Source of the DNA: Candidatus Dadabacteria bacterium UBA1144
Lineage (GTDB): Bacteria; Desulfobacterota_D; UBA1144
Direction of reading: 5' to 3'
Assembly (NCBI GenBank): GCA_905181755.1
Contig: CAJIYY010000014.1
Location: forward strand, 1 to 14,161
DNA length: 14,161 bases
Shown here piece after piece: positions 1-6,704 of this stretch. Below the pieces are notes generated by a model that saw only the letters and a program-made list of their open reading frames with translations, was not told where the DNA came from and ran no database searches. Within the stretch, counting starts at the first letter, position 1; every line of letters starts with the position of its first letter. A program made the translations under genes and the position numbers.

Positions 1-159
1 GCAATGAGTAAAGTCCCTTACGTGCGTACAATAGGTAAGTCGGAAGAGGATGGTAAAACTGTGAGCGTCAGAAAGTACGGTGGCGAACAATTAGGGAAAT
101 TAAAAATATCTGAATTTGAAGAAATTATGAAAAGCGAACAAATGGAGGATCTTTCATAA
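1..159 (+). CDS. thrS: Threonyl-tRNA synthetase, C-terminal end (partial)
   Basis: Frame 1 is open from the first base to TAA at 157-159, giving the last 52 residues of a protein cut by the window edge. The stretch KVPYVRTIGKSEEDGKTVSV followed by RKYGG, GEQLG and SEFEE matches the end of the ThrRS anticodon-binding domain (family pattern: IPYM..VG..E...GTVSVR.R.GE.LG.M...EF). The enzyme charges tRNA-Thr in the cytoplasm. The catalytic core and zinc site lie outside the window. Its position directly before infC is the classic thrS-infC-rpmI-rplT order, which supports the call. The stop codon overlaps the proposed infC start (ATAA), and the infC Shine-Dalgarno lies inside the last thrS codons, so the two genes are probably translationally coupled. 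Confidence 0.85.
   Translation, partial: AMSKVPYVRTIGKSEEDGKTVSVRKYGGEQLGKLKISEFEEIMKSEQMEDLS
144..158 (+). promoter_or_regulatory. infC ribosome binding site with AUA start
   Basis: GGAGG at 144-148 is followed by 7 bases and ATA at 156-158. No ATG, GTG or TTG in the infC frame lies between this site and GTG 225. The spacing is ideal for initiation at the ATA. In E. coli the AUU start of infC is the basis of IF3 autoregulation, so the same feedback is the likely role here. Overlap of ATA with the thrS TAA adds possible coupling with upstream translation. Confidence 0.75.
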
Positions 160-737
160 AAAGAAAAAAATATAGTCCTAGGAAACCTTTACAGCGTATT
201 AACACATCTATAAGAGCTAAAGAAGTGAGGCTTATAGGCTTAGATGGAGCGCAGGTAGGGATAGTCTCTATTGATGAGGCGCTAGCAACAGCTAAAATAA
301 GTTCGACCGATTTGGTTGAGATTTCTCCTGATGCAAAACCACCTGTTTGTAAGATTATGGATTATGGTAAATTCTTGTATGATCAGAAAAAACAACAAAG
401 TGGGCAGAAGAAGCCAAAGGCTCAAGTTTTAAAGGAAATAAAATTTAGGCCAAACATTGGAGAAAACGATTTTAATGTTAAAATAAACAGGCTAAAAGGT
501 TTCTTAGCCGAAGGGAATAAAGTTAAAATAAGATTGTGGTTTAAAGGAAGGGAGATTGTTCATAAAAGTATAGGGGAAGAATTAGTAGCAAAAATAATTG
601 AAAGGGTTTCAGAGTCGGGTGAATTAGATAATGAGCCAAAATTTGAAGGAAAAAATCTAACTTTAATGGTTTTACCAAAAAAGTTAATAAAGGCGGTTAA
701 AAAAGAAAATGTCAGTACAAAAAATGAAGTCCAATAG
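156..737 (+). CDS. infC: Translation initiation factor IF-3, starting at a rare AUA codon
   Basis: IF3 binds the 30S subunit, keeps 50S off and rejects non-standard start codons and wrong initiator pairing. The N-domain begins with LQRINTSIRAKEVRLIGLDG, the basic linker (KKQQSGQKKPKA) follows, and the C-domain carries EIKFRPNI and the signature F-KGREIVH. The first conventional start in frame is GTG at 225, but that would cut off the conserved RIN..IRAKE segment. Reading upstream, the frame stays open and reaches ATA at 156-158, with GGAGG at 144-148, 7 bases before it. This gives 193 aa beginning (M)KRKKYSPRKPLQRIN, a normal IF3 length and N-terminus. IF3 genes are known to use AUU, AUC or AUA starts, which lets IF3 repress its own synthesis. 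The ATT at 198 is a less likely start because it has no well-spaced ribosome site and shortens the N-terminus. Identity is certain; the start is well supported but inferred. Confidence 0.93.
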   Translation: MKRKKYSPRKPLQRINTSIRAKEVRLIGLDGAQVGIVSIDEALATAKISSTDLVEISPDAKPPVCKIMDYGKFLYDQKKQQSGQKKPKAQVLKEIKFRPNIGENDFNVKINRLKGFLAEGNKVKIRLWFKGREIVHKSIGEELVAKIIERVSESGELDNEPKFEGKNLTLMVLPKKLIKAVKKENVSTKNEVQ

Positions 738-909
738 AAGTGCAGCTAAAAGGTTTAAGTTGAAGCCTAATGGCAAGCTTAAGAGAATCAAGGGCAGTAA
801 GCACCATTGTAATGTTCACAAGGCGCAGTCAAGGATTAGAAGGTTAAAAGAGGTTGGCACAGTAGAAGGGAGAAAGGCGAAGGATTTACGAAAAGTAATA
901 TTTGCTTAA
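709..909 (+). CDS. rpmI: 50S ribosomal protein L35
   Basis: This is a small basic protein of 66 aa, the usual length for L35, which sits in the large ribosomal subunit. The N-terminal KMKSNRSAAKRFKL closely matches the family pattern (PKMKT-RGAAKRFK-T), followed by GKLKRIKGSKHH and a lysine/arginine-rich tail. The start ATG at 709 gives MSVQKMKSN; ATG 724 would remove the conserved K before MK and is less likely. The gene overlaps the end of infC by 29 bases in another frame, and the best upstream purine match (AGGCGG at 691-696) is 12 bases away, so translation probably depends on coupling to infC. In E. coli L20 represses rpmI-rplT translation; I see no clear L20-binding fold here. Confidence 0.93.
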   Translation: MSVQKMKSNRSAAKRFKLKPNGKLKRIKGSKHHCNVHKAQSRIRRLKEVGTVEGRKAKDLRKVIFA

Positions 910-924
910 GGTTAGGTGGTTTAA

Positions 925-1266
925 ATGAGAGTAAAATCAAGTGTATCAAGTAAAAAAAGAAAAAAAAGACTTTTAAAGCAAACCAAAGGTTTTTGGGGTC
1001 AAAGAAAGAATGTTTTTAAAAGAGCAAAAGAAACTCTTTTAAGGGCTATGGCTTTTTCATACCGAGATAGACGTGTTAAAAAGAGAACAAATAGAGCGCT
1101 CTGGATTATTAGGATTAACGCTGCGCTTAGAGAAGAAGGGCTAACGTATAGTACCTTTATCCATTCTCTTAAATTGAAGAATATAGAACTTGACCGAAAG
1201 ATTCTTTCAGAGTTGGCTATGAATAACCCCGAGCAGTTCAAGAAGTTAATTGCTCAGGTTGTTTAG
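925..1266 (+). CDS. rplT: 50S ribosomal protein L20
   Basis: This 113-aa, strongly basic protein is L20, needed for early assembly of the 50S subunit and often the repressor of its own operon. Diagnostic segments are KQTKGFWGQR, FKRAKE, FSYRDRRVKKR, LWIIRINAALREEGLTYS, FIHSLK and IELDRKILSELA, in the family order. AGGTGG at 914-919 lies 5 bases before the ATG. The gene is 15 bases downstream of rpmI. The protein is a few residues shorter than the usual 117-119, lacking the Ala after Met and some C-terminal residues. It is the last gene of the cluster; the pheS and pheT genes found next in many bacteria are absent. Confidence 0.96.
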   Translation: MRVKSSVSSKKRKKRLLKQTKGFWGQRKNVFKRAKETLLRAMAFSYRDRRVKKRTNRALWIIRINAALREEGLTYSTFIHSLKLKNIELDRKILSELAMNNPEQFKKLIAQVV

Positions 1267-1297
1267 TATAAATAGATAGTATACTTTTTCTTCCCTC

Positions 1298-1327
1298 TCC
1301 CTTGTTTTAATAGGGATCCTTATTTTT
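1298..1327 (+). terminator. Possible weak rho-independent terminator after rplT
   Basis: TCCCT at 1298-1302 can pair with AGGGA at 1312-1316 across a 9-base loop. The stem is followed by TCC and then a T-rich run (TTATTTTTT, 1319-1327) with a second T-run at 1332-1337. A five-pair stem is short and the T-run is not immediate, so this is a candidate only. Position fits: it is 30 bases after the rplT stop and before the next operon. Confidence 0.35.
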
Positions 1328-1343
1328 TCAATTTTTTCTATAG

Positions 1344-1368
1344 ATTCATTAATAGTAAAAGAATGAAT
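1344..1368. repeat. Perfect 7-bp inverted repeat upstream of gcvT
   Basis: ATTCATT at 1344-1350 and its exact reverse complement AATGAAT at 1362-1368 are separated by 11 bases. It lies 24 bases before the gcvT ATG, in the only real intergenic region of the window. It could be an operator for a dimeric regulator, a small hairpin, or chance in AT-rich DNA. A TAAAAT box at 1378-1383 resembles a -10 element but would leave almost no leader, and no good -35 is visible. No function is assigned. Confidence 0.3.
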
Positions 1369-1391
1369 AAAATTAGGTAAAATATATTAAG

Positions 1392-2501
1392 ATGAAAGAA
1401 ACTCCTCTATTCGAAATCCATAAGAAAATGAATGCTAAATTTGTTAACTTCAATGGTTGGAATATGCCAGTCTGGTTTAAGGATCTCAAAGAAGAGCATT
1501 TACATGTAAGAAGAGCTCTGGGCGTCTTTGATGTAAGTCACATGGGAGAGCTAGAAGTAATAGGAAAGAATGCAGAGAGCTTTATTGACTTTACTTTTAC
1601 AAATACAATATTGAATTTGAAAGACTCGCAAGCACGCTACGGTTTTTTTTGTAGGGAAGATGGTGGGGTGATTGATGACGTTATAATATATAGATTAAAT
1701 CAAGAAAGATTCTTTATTTGCGTTAATGCAGGAAACATTGATAATGTTTTCAAATGGCTAGACTCTTTATCTTCAGACTTTAGTGTAGCCATTAAGAACC
1801 TTAGTGGTTTTTATGGGCAACTAGCAATTCAGGGACCAAAAGCTGTAGAAAGTATAATTAAGCTTTTCCCATTTTCAAATATTGATAAAATAAAGAAATA
1901 TTCCATTCAAAAAATTTTTGAACTAGATAAACAATATGAATCAAGACTCAACAACCGATGTCCTGACGGTTACAATTTTCTTATTGCAAGAACTGGTTAT
2001 ACAGGAGAAGATGGTTTTGAGCTTTTTGTTCCCAATGAAGTGCTCAAAGAAATATATTCTAAAATTTTAGATGAAGTAGATAATGTTCAGCCATGTGGAT
2101 TAGGCTGTAGGGATACTCTTAGATTAGAAAAGGGTTTTCCGCTTCATGGAAACGAGTTAAGCGAAAGACTAAATCCTATAGAGGCAAATTTGGAAAAATT
2201 TATAGATTTTTCTAAAGAAAAATTTATTGGCAGAGAATCATTGGATAGAATATTTAAAAATAGAAATTTCACTCTTATTGGCTTCAAGATGGAGGAAAAA
2301 AGTATTCCAAGGGCGGGCTATAAGATCTTTTCTAAAGATGAAGAGATTGGCCATGTTACTAGTGGAACTTTTTCTCCAGTTCTTCAGGAAGGCATTGGCT
2401 TAGGTCTAATAAAAAATAATTGTTCTGAATTGAATGATATTCAAGTTAAAATTAGAAATGATAAGAAAAGTGCAAAGAAGGTCAGGTATCCATTTGTATG
2501 A
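1392..2501 (+). CDS. gcvT: Glycine cleavage system T protein (aminomethyltransferase)
   Basis: GcvT takes the aminomethyl group from lipoylated H protein, releases ammonia and transfers the one-carbon unit to tetrahydrofolate, giving 5,10-methylene-THF. At 369 aa it has the normal length. Landmarks in order are TPLFEIHKKMNAKFV near the start, GVFDVSHMGE (44-53), GGVIDDVIIY (91-100) with the conserved catalytic Asp, RTGYTGEDGFE (200-210), CGLGCRDTLRLEKG (235-248), and C-terminal FIGRE (278-282) and VTSGTFSP (322-329). No strong Shine-Dalgarno precedes ATG 1392. It is the first gene of gcvTHP; the stop at 2499-2501 is 15 bases before gcvH. Methionine 1 gives the standard N-terminus, so the start is credible. 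Confidence 0.95.
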   Translation: MKETPLFEIHKKMNAKFVNFNGWNMPVWFKDLKEEHLHVRRALGVFDVSHMGELEVIGKNAESFIDFTFTNTILNLKDSQARYGFFCREDGGVIDDVIIYRLNQERFFICVNAGNIDNVFKWLDSLSSDFSVAIKNLSGFYGQLAIQGPKAVESIIKLFPFSNIDKIKKYSIQKIFELDKQYESRLNNRCPDGYNFLIARTGYTGEDGFELFVPNEVLKEIYSKILDEVDNVQPCGLGCRDTLRLEKGFPLHGNELSERLNPIEANLEKFIDFSKEKFIGRESLDRIFKNRNFTLIGFKMEEKSIPRAGYKIFSKDEEIGHVTSGTFSPVLQEGIGLGLIKNNCSELNDIQVKIRNDKKSAKKVRYPFV

Positions 2502-2516
2502 TTTAGGAGGTTCGTT

Positions 2517-2903
2517 ATGTCAGAAATAAGAAAAGATTTGAAATATACCAAAGAACATGAGTGGGTAAAGGATGAAGACGGTCAAGTATCTATTGGCATA
2601 ACTGATCATGCACAAGACGCGCTAGGTGAAATAGTATTTGTCGAACTACCTAAAGTAGGCGATGTCCTGGAAAGATCCTCAATTTTTGGTGCAGTTGAGT
2701 CAACTAAGTCGGTTTCTGATTTGTACTCTCCTTTAGCTGGAACTGTTTCCGAGGTGAATGTTCTAGTGGAGAATGAGCCTGATCTGGTAAATCAGAGTCC
2801 ATATGGTGAGGGATGGATGATTAAAATTAATCTTTCAAATAATAGGGACTTGGATACCTTGCTAGGTCCAGAGGAGTATAAAAAACTAGTAGATGGAGAA
2901 TGA
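2517..2903 (+). CDS. gcvH: Glycine cleavage system H protein (lipoyl carrier)
   Basis: GcvH is the small shuttle of the glycine cleavage complex. Its lipoyl arm carries the aminomethyl group from P to T protein and is reoxidised by the L protein. The 128-aa length is typical. YTKEHEW (10-16), IGITDHAQDALGEIVFVELP (26-45) and the lipoylation motif VESTKSVSDLYSP with Lys64 are all intact, as is GEGWM (97-101). AGGAGG at 2505-2510 stands 6 bases before ATG 2517, the best ribosome site in the window, which fits a carrier needed in excess. The 3' end overlaps gcvP by 11 bases. Lipoate attachment enzymes are not encoded here. Confidence 0.96.
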   Translation: MSEIRKDLKYTKEHEWVKDEDGQVSIGITDHAQDALGEIVFVELPKVGDVLERSSIFGAVESTKSVSDLYSPLAGTVSEVNVLVENEPDLVNQSPYGEGWMIKINLSNNRDLDTLLGPEEYKKLVDGE

Positions 2904-5799
2904 AATTAATATTAATTCTACCTATTTTGATGTTAAGCTAAGAGATTCTTTTCTTGATAGGCATATAGGCCCTTCAGAGTCTGAAATTAAAGAAATGCTA
3001 AGTTCCTTAGGCTACGATGATTTGGATGACCTAATTCAATCTACAGTGCCAAATCAGATACTGTTAGATGTTCCGTTAGACATAAGCCCCCCTTTGGATG
3101 AACAAGAAGCTCTGGAGCTTCTAGATTCAAAAATTAGTCAAAATGATTTATTTAAGAGCTACATAGGGATGGGATACAATGACACGGTGACCCCTTCGGT
3201 TATTTTACGTAATATTTTAGAGAACCCAGGCTGGTACACAGCCTATACTCCATATCAACCAGAAGTTTCTCAGGGAAGGCTTGAGATGTTGATAAACTAT
3301 CAGCAGATGGTAATGGATTTAACAGGTCTAGAGGTTGCCAACGCCTCTCTTTTGGATGAGGGTACCGCAGCGGTTGAAGCGATGATAATTGCATTTAAGA
3401 AGTCAAAAGAAGACAAGAGACTCTTTCTGGTGTCAGATTCTTGTCATCCTCAAACTATTGATTTAATTCAGACTAGAGCTAAGCCTCTTGGTATTAAAGT
3501 AAGAGTAGGGGATATTAACTCTCTGGTTAAGGAAAACTCGAATCTTTTTTTTGGATTTATAGCTCAGTATCCTGATACACGAGGCCAAATCCAGGACTAT
3601 GAATTTTCCATTTCTCAAACAAGGTCGCAGAATTCAATGTCAATCCTAGCTTGTGATATTTTGTCACTCTTGCTTTTAAAATCACCAGGCGAATTAGGTG
3701 CAGATATTGCAGTTGGTACTTCACAAAGGTTTGGTGTCCCGCTCGGTTTTGGAGGCCCACATGCCGCTTTCATTTCATGTAGAGAAGAACATAAAAGGCT
3801 TTTACCCGGGAGAATTATTGGAAGGTCTATTGATAAAAATGATAACTTGGCTTACAGAATGGCTCTGCAGACTCGAGAACAACACATTAGAAGAGAAAAA
3901 GCTACAAGTAATATTTGCACAGCTCAATCTTTGTTGGCAATAGTTGCTTCGGCTTATGCGGTCTATCATGGACCTGATGGTTTAAAAAGAATTGCACTTA
4001 GAGTACATAGGCTTAGTAGGATATTAAACAAATCTCTTTTAGGGCTTGGTTTCGAAACGGGAGCTAAGGGTTTCTTTGATACAATTTTAGTCAAGCTAAC
4101 AAAGGTAAAGATGTCTTCAGTAAAAAAGAAGGCTTTAAAAAATAAAATTAACTTTAGATTCTGCACGAGTGAATCTTTGACGATTTCTTTGAATGAAACT
4201 ACCAGTCTTAAAGATCTCGTTTCAATTTTAAGTTGTTTTGGAACTGTCAAAGAAGTAGGTCTCCTATCTATAGATGAAAATCTCTCATCTGAGGTGTCTG
4301 GGATAAGTAAGGACCAATTAAGAAAATCTGACTACTTAACTCACCCTGTGTTTAACGTCTATAAGTCAGAAACAGATTTCCTTAGATATCTTAAGAAGTT
4401 AGAAGATAAAGATATCGCTCTAAATAAATCTATGATACCGCTGGGCTCATGTACAATGAAGCTAAATGCAACTTCGGAGATGATTCCAATCGGATGGAAA
4501 AAAGTTAATTCAATACATCCCTTTGTTCCAAGATCTCAGGTTAAGGGATATGAATTTGTAATTAATAAACTGGAAGAATCCCTGGCTAAGATTACGGGAT
4601 TTGATTCTGTATCACTTCAACCTAATGCCGGAGCTCAGGGTGAACTGGCAGGATTAATGACGATCAAAGCTTTTCAAGAAGCAACAAATAATTCTGATAG
4701 AGACATTTGTCTTATCCCTAGTTCAGCACATGGAACAAATCCAGCGAGTGCGATATTGGCGGGGCTCAAGGTTGTGATTGTGAAGTGCGATCAACGTGGG
4801 AACGTTGACACTAAAGATTTATCATACAAGATACAAGAATTTCCCGATCAGATTGCTGCCTTAATGATTACGTATCCTTCTACTCATGGTGTTTTTGAAG
4901 AAAGCATAGGTAAAATTTGCAGAATGGTTCATGACGCTGGTGGACAAGTTTATATGGATGGAGCAAATCTGAACGCAATTGTTGGTATTTCGAAGCCAGG
5001 CAATTTTGGTCCAGATCTTTGTCATATAAATCTTCATAAAACTTTTTGTATCCCACATGGAGGAGGAGGTCCAGGAGTTGGACCAATTGCTGTTAAGAAA
5101 CATTTATCGAACTTCTTGCCTAATCATGTTGTTGTTAAACACGCAGGCCCTAAATCTGGTTTTGGTTCAATATCATCTGCCCCTTGGGGGAGCGCTTCTA
5201 TTTTACCAATTTCCTTGATGTATATAATGATGATGGGCCCCGAAGGGGTTAAGAGAGCCACACAGGTTGCTATATTGAATGCAAACTATATTGCAGACAA
5301 ATTAAGTAGTTATTATCCAATCTTATATACAGGAAGAAATAAGAGAGTTGCTCACGAATGTATTATTGACCTAAGAGGACTTAGGAAGGATTATGGGGTT
5401 ACTGAAGAAGATATAGCGAAAAGACTAATTGATTATGGTTTTCACGCTCCTACGATGTCTTTCCCAGTCCCAGGAACGTTGATGATTGAGCCAACAGAAA
5501 GTGAGTCGAAAGTAGAGATAGATAGATTCTGTAGCTCATTGATAAAAATACATGAGGAAATAATTACATATTCAAATGTCGAAGATAAAAGGCTGTCTCC
5601 TCTAAAGAATGCACCACATACTTTTTTTGATATAGTTAATAATAATTTTGACTATCCAGTTTCTGTAGCTTTTCCAGTTCAACATAAGGATGAAAGTGCA
5701 GTTAGGTATATTGCCCCTATAGGACGAGTTAATAATGCCTTTGGAGATAGAAACTTTATTTGTAGCTGCGCGCCTATTGAAGAATACGAGGCTATCTAA
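2893..5799 (+). CDS. gcvP: Glycine cleavage system P protein (glycine decarboxylase), single chain
   Basis: GcvP is the PLP enzyme that decarboxylates glycine and loads the remaining aminomethyl group onto the GcvH lipoyl arm. The 968-aa product is the fused form with N- and C-terminal halves related to GcvPA and GcvPB. Near the start is FLDRHIGPSE (20-29); the N-half has GTSQRFGVPLGFGGPHAAF (275-293). The C-half holds PLGSCTMKLNA (516-526), SAHGTNPASA (611-620), and the PLP site NLHKTFCIPHGGGGPG with Lys716. All key motifs are intact. ATG 2893 lies inside the end of gcvH without a clear ribosome site, suggesting coupled translation. The stop TAA (5797-5799) touches the stop of the convergent surA-like gene with no base between. 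Lipoamide dehydrogenase and serine hydroxymethyltransferase are not in the window. Confidence 0.96.
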   Translation: MENEININSTYFDVKLRDSFLDRHIGPSESEIKEMLSSLGYDDLDDLIQSTVPNQILLDVPLDISPPLDEQEALELLDSKISQNDLFKSYIGMGYNDTVTPSVILRNILENPGWYTAYTPYQPEVSQGRLEMLINYQQMVMDLTGLEVANASLLDEGTAAVEAMIIAFKKSKEDKRLFLVSDSCHPQTIDLIQTRAKPLGIKVRVGDINSLVKENSNLFFGFIAQYPDTRGQIQDYEFSISQTRSQNSMSILACDILSLLLLKSPGELGADIAVGTSQRFGVPLGFGGPHAAFISCREEHKRLLPGRIIGRSIDKNDNLAYRMALQTREQHIRREKATSNICTAQSLLAIVASAYAVYHGPDGLKRIALRVHRLSRILNKSLLGLGFETGAKGFFDTILVKLTKVKMSSVKKKALKNKINFRFCTSESLTISLNETTSLKDLVSILSCFGTVKEVGLLSIDENLSSEVSGISKDQLRKSDYLTHPVFNVYKSETDFLRYLKKLEDKDIALNKSMIPLGSCTMKLNATSEMIPIGWKKVNSIHPFVPRSQVKGYEFVINKLEESLAKITGFDSVSLQPNAGAQGELAGLMTIKAFQEATNNSDRDICLIPSSAHGTNPASAILAGLKVVIVKCDQRGNVDTKDLSYKIQEFPDQIAALMITYPSTHGVFEESIGKICRMVHDAGGQVYMDGANLNAIVGISKPGNFGPDLCHINLHKTFCIPHGGGGPGVGPIAVKKHLSNFLPNHVVVKHAGPKSGFGSISSAPWGSASILPISLMYIMMMGPEGVKRATQVAILNANYIADKLSSYYPILYTGRNKRVAHECIIDLRGLRKDYGVTEEDIAKRLIDYGFHAPTMSFPVPGTLMIEPTESESKVEIDRFCSSLIKIHEEIITYSNVEDKRLSPLKNAPHTFFDIVNNNFDYPVSVAFPVQHKDESAVRYIAPIGRVNNAFGDRNFICSCAPIEEYEAI

Positions 5800-5807
5800 T
5801 TATAGTC
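5790..5807. terminator. Possible small hairpin over the convergent stop codons
   Basis: GGCTAT (5790-5795) can pair with ATAGTC (5802-5807), six pairs including one G-T, around a 6-base loop that contains the gcvP stop; the reverse stop lies in the loop and stem. As the two genes end back to back, any terminator must overlap coding sequence. The stem is short and lacks an adjacent T-run, so it may not terminate anything. Confidence 0.2.
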
Positions 5808-6699
5808 TTACTGAGATGTATGCGTTTTCTCTTAAATCTTTAAACCAACCATCTAACACTTCAAAATCTTTACTGTCTGCTAACTTTTGTTGAATTTCAT
5901 TTCTTAAATTCAAATATTCTGAATCCCCGACCACTTTATTCTTTACATAAAAGTACTTTAATTTTTTACCTTCAAGAAATGGCCCTACTAAATTGTTCAA
6001 GCTAGAATTGGTTACAGCAGCTGAAATCTCTTTGTTCATATCATTGAGGCTTATATAGCCTAAGTCTTTTGACTCAGGAAGAAGATAACCATCTTTTATA
6101 TATTCTTTTGTGTTGGAGGCAAGCCATCCTTTTTCTTTTATTATCTCTTTAAAGTTATTTATTTTCTTTTTTGATTCTTCATTGTCATTTATTATTACTA
6201 AGAAAAGATTGACGAGCTTTTCTTTCTTGAACTGACCATAATTTTTTAAGTAGTATTTTTCTGATTCTTCCTCGGATATAACAACCTTACTTTTTAATAT
6301 CATAGTGGAAATATTTTCTTGTAGATATTGATTTTTCCAGCCAAATCTAATTCTATAAATATTGATCCCTGTTCTTGCTAACTCACTATCAACTTTCTCC
6401 TTTGTATTTGTTTCAATGAAATTTTTCTCAATAAGGTCAAGCTGTTCCTTGGTTATGACAATACCCATTCTTTTTCCCTGAAGTTCTAGTAGTTTTAGAT
6501 CTGTTAGTTCTTTTAGGTATTCCCTCTGTATTTCTTTGTTGGAAATCAATACGCCACTCTTTTTTATGTGCGTCTTCAGTTCGCTAAGAAAGATGATTTC
6601 GTTATTTACAACTGCTGCTATTCCTTCATCAATATTTCCATATGAGCTTGCTGGTAAACAAAATAGTAACAAAAATATAAAAATTTTTTTAAGTTTCAT
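5800..6699 (-). CDS. SurA-like periplasmic chaperone, parvulin-type (PpiC family)
   Basis: The 299-aa product starts with a signal peptide (KLKK, a hydrophobic run at about 6-17, cleavage probably after SSYG near 21), so it acts outside the inner membrane. Residues 27-40 (IAAVVNNEIIFLSE) are the typical SurA N-terminal start, followed by a helical chaperone core to about 158. Residues 161-257 fit one parvulin domain (DLGYISL at 212-218), but the usual first-strand His-Ile motif reads NLFLVII, so isomerase activity is doubtful. The C-terminal EVLDGWFKDLREN (280-292) matches the last helix of the family. E. coli SurA has two parvulin domains; this has one. It is the final gene of the minus-strand train, 5 bases after mfd, the same neighbour as in many deltaproteobacteria as far as I recall. 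Its likely role is outer-membrane protein folding. Confidence 0.8.
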   Translation of the reverse strand: MKLKKIFIFLLLFCLPASSYGNIDEGIAAVVNNEIIFLSELKTHIKKSGVLISNKEIQREYLKELTDLKLLELQGKRMGIVITKEQLDLIEKNFIETNTKEKVDSELARTGINIYRIRFGWKNQYLQENISTMILKSKVVISEEESEKYYLKNYGQFKKEKLVNLFLVIINDNEESKKKINNFKEIIKEKGWLASNTKEYIKDGYLLPESKDLGYISLNDMNKEISAAVTNSSLNNLVGPFLEGKKLKYFYVKNKVVGDSEYLNLRNEIQQKLADSKDFEVLDGWFKDLRENAYISVRL

Positions 6700-6704
6700 A
6701 ATAT

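Noticed and set aside
225..737. GTG at 225 as the start of infC
   Set aside because: It removes the conserved RIN..IRAKE segment and has no nearby ribosome site, while the frame is open upstream to ATA 156 with a well-spaced GGAGG.
999..1241. An 80-codon open frame on the minus strand opposite rplT
   Set aside because: It lies wholly antisense to a certain ribosomal protein gene, shows no ribosome site or family resemblance, and is expected by chance.
1267..1391. Glycine riboswitch before gcvT
   Set aside because: The spacer is AT-rich and lacks the paired stems and conserved purine core of a glycine aptamer; 125 bases could hold one aptamer but I see no such fold.
3966..5103. Several antisense and alternate-frame open frames within gcvP
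   Set aside because: gcvP is intact and strongly conserved through these positions; the other frames show no recognisable domain or start signal.
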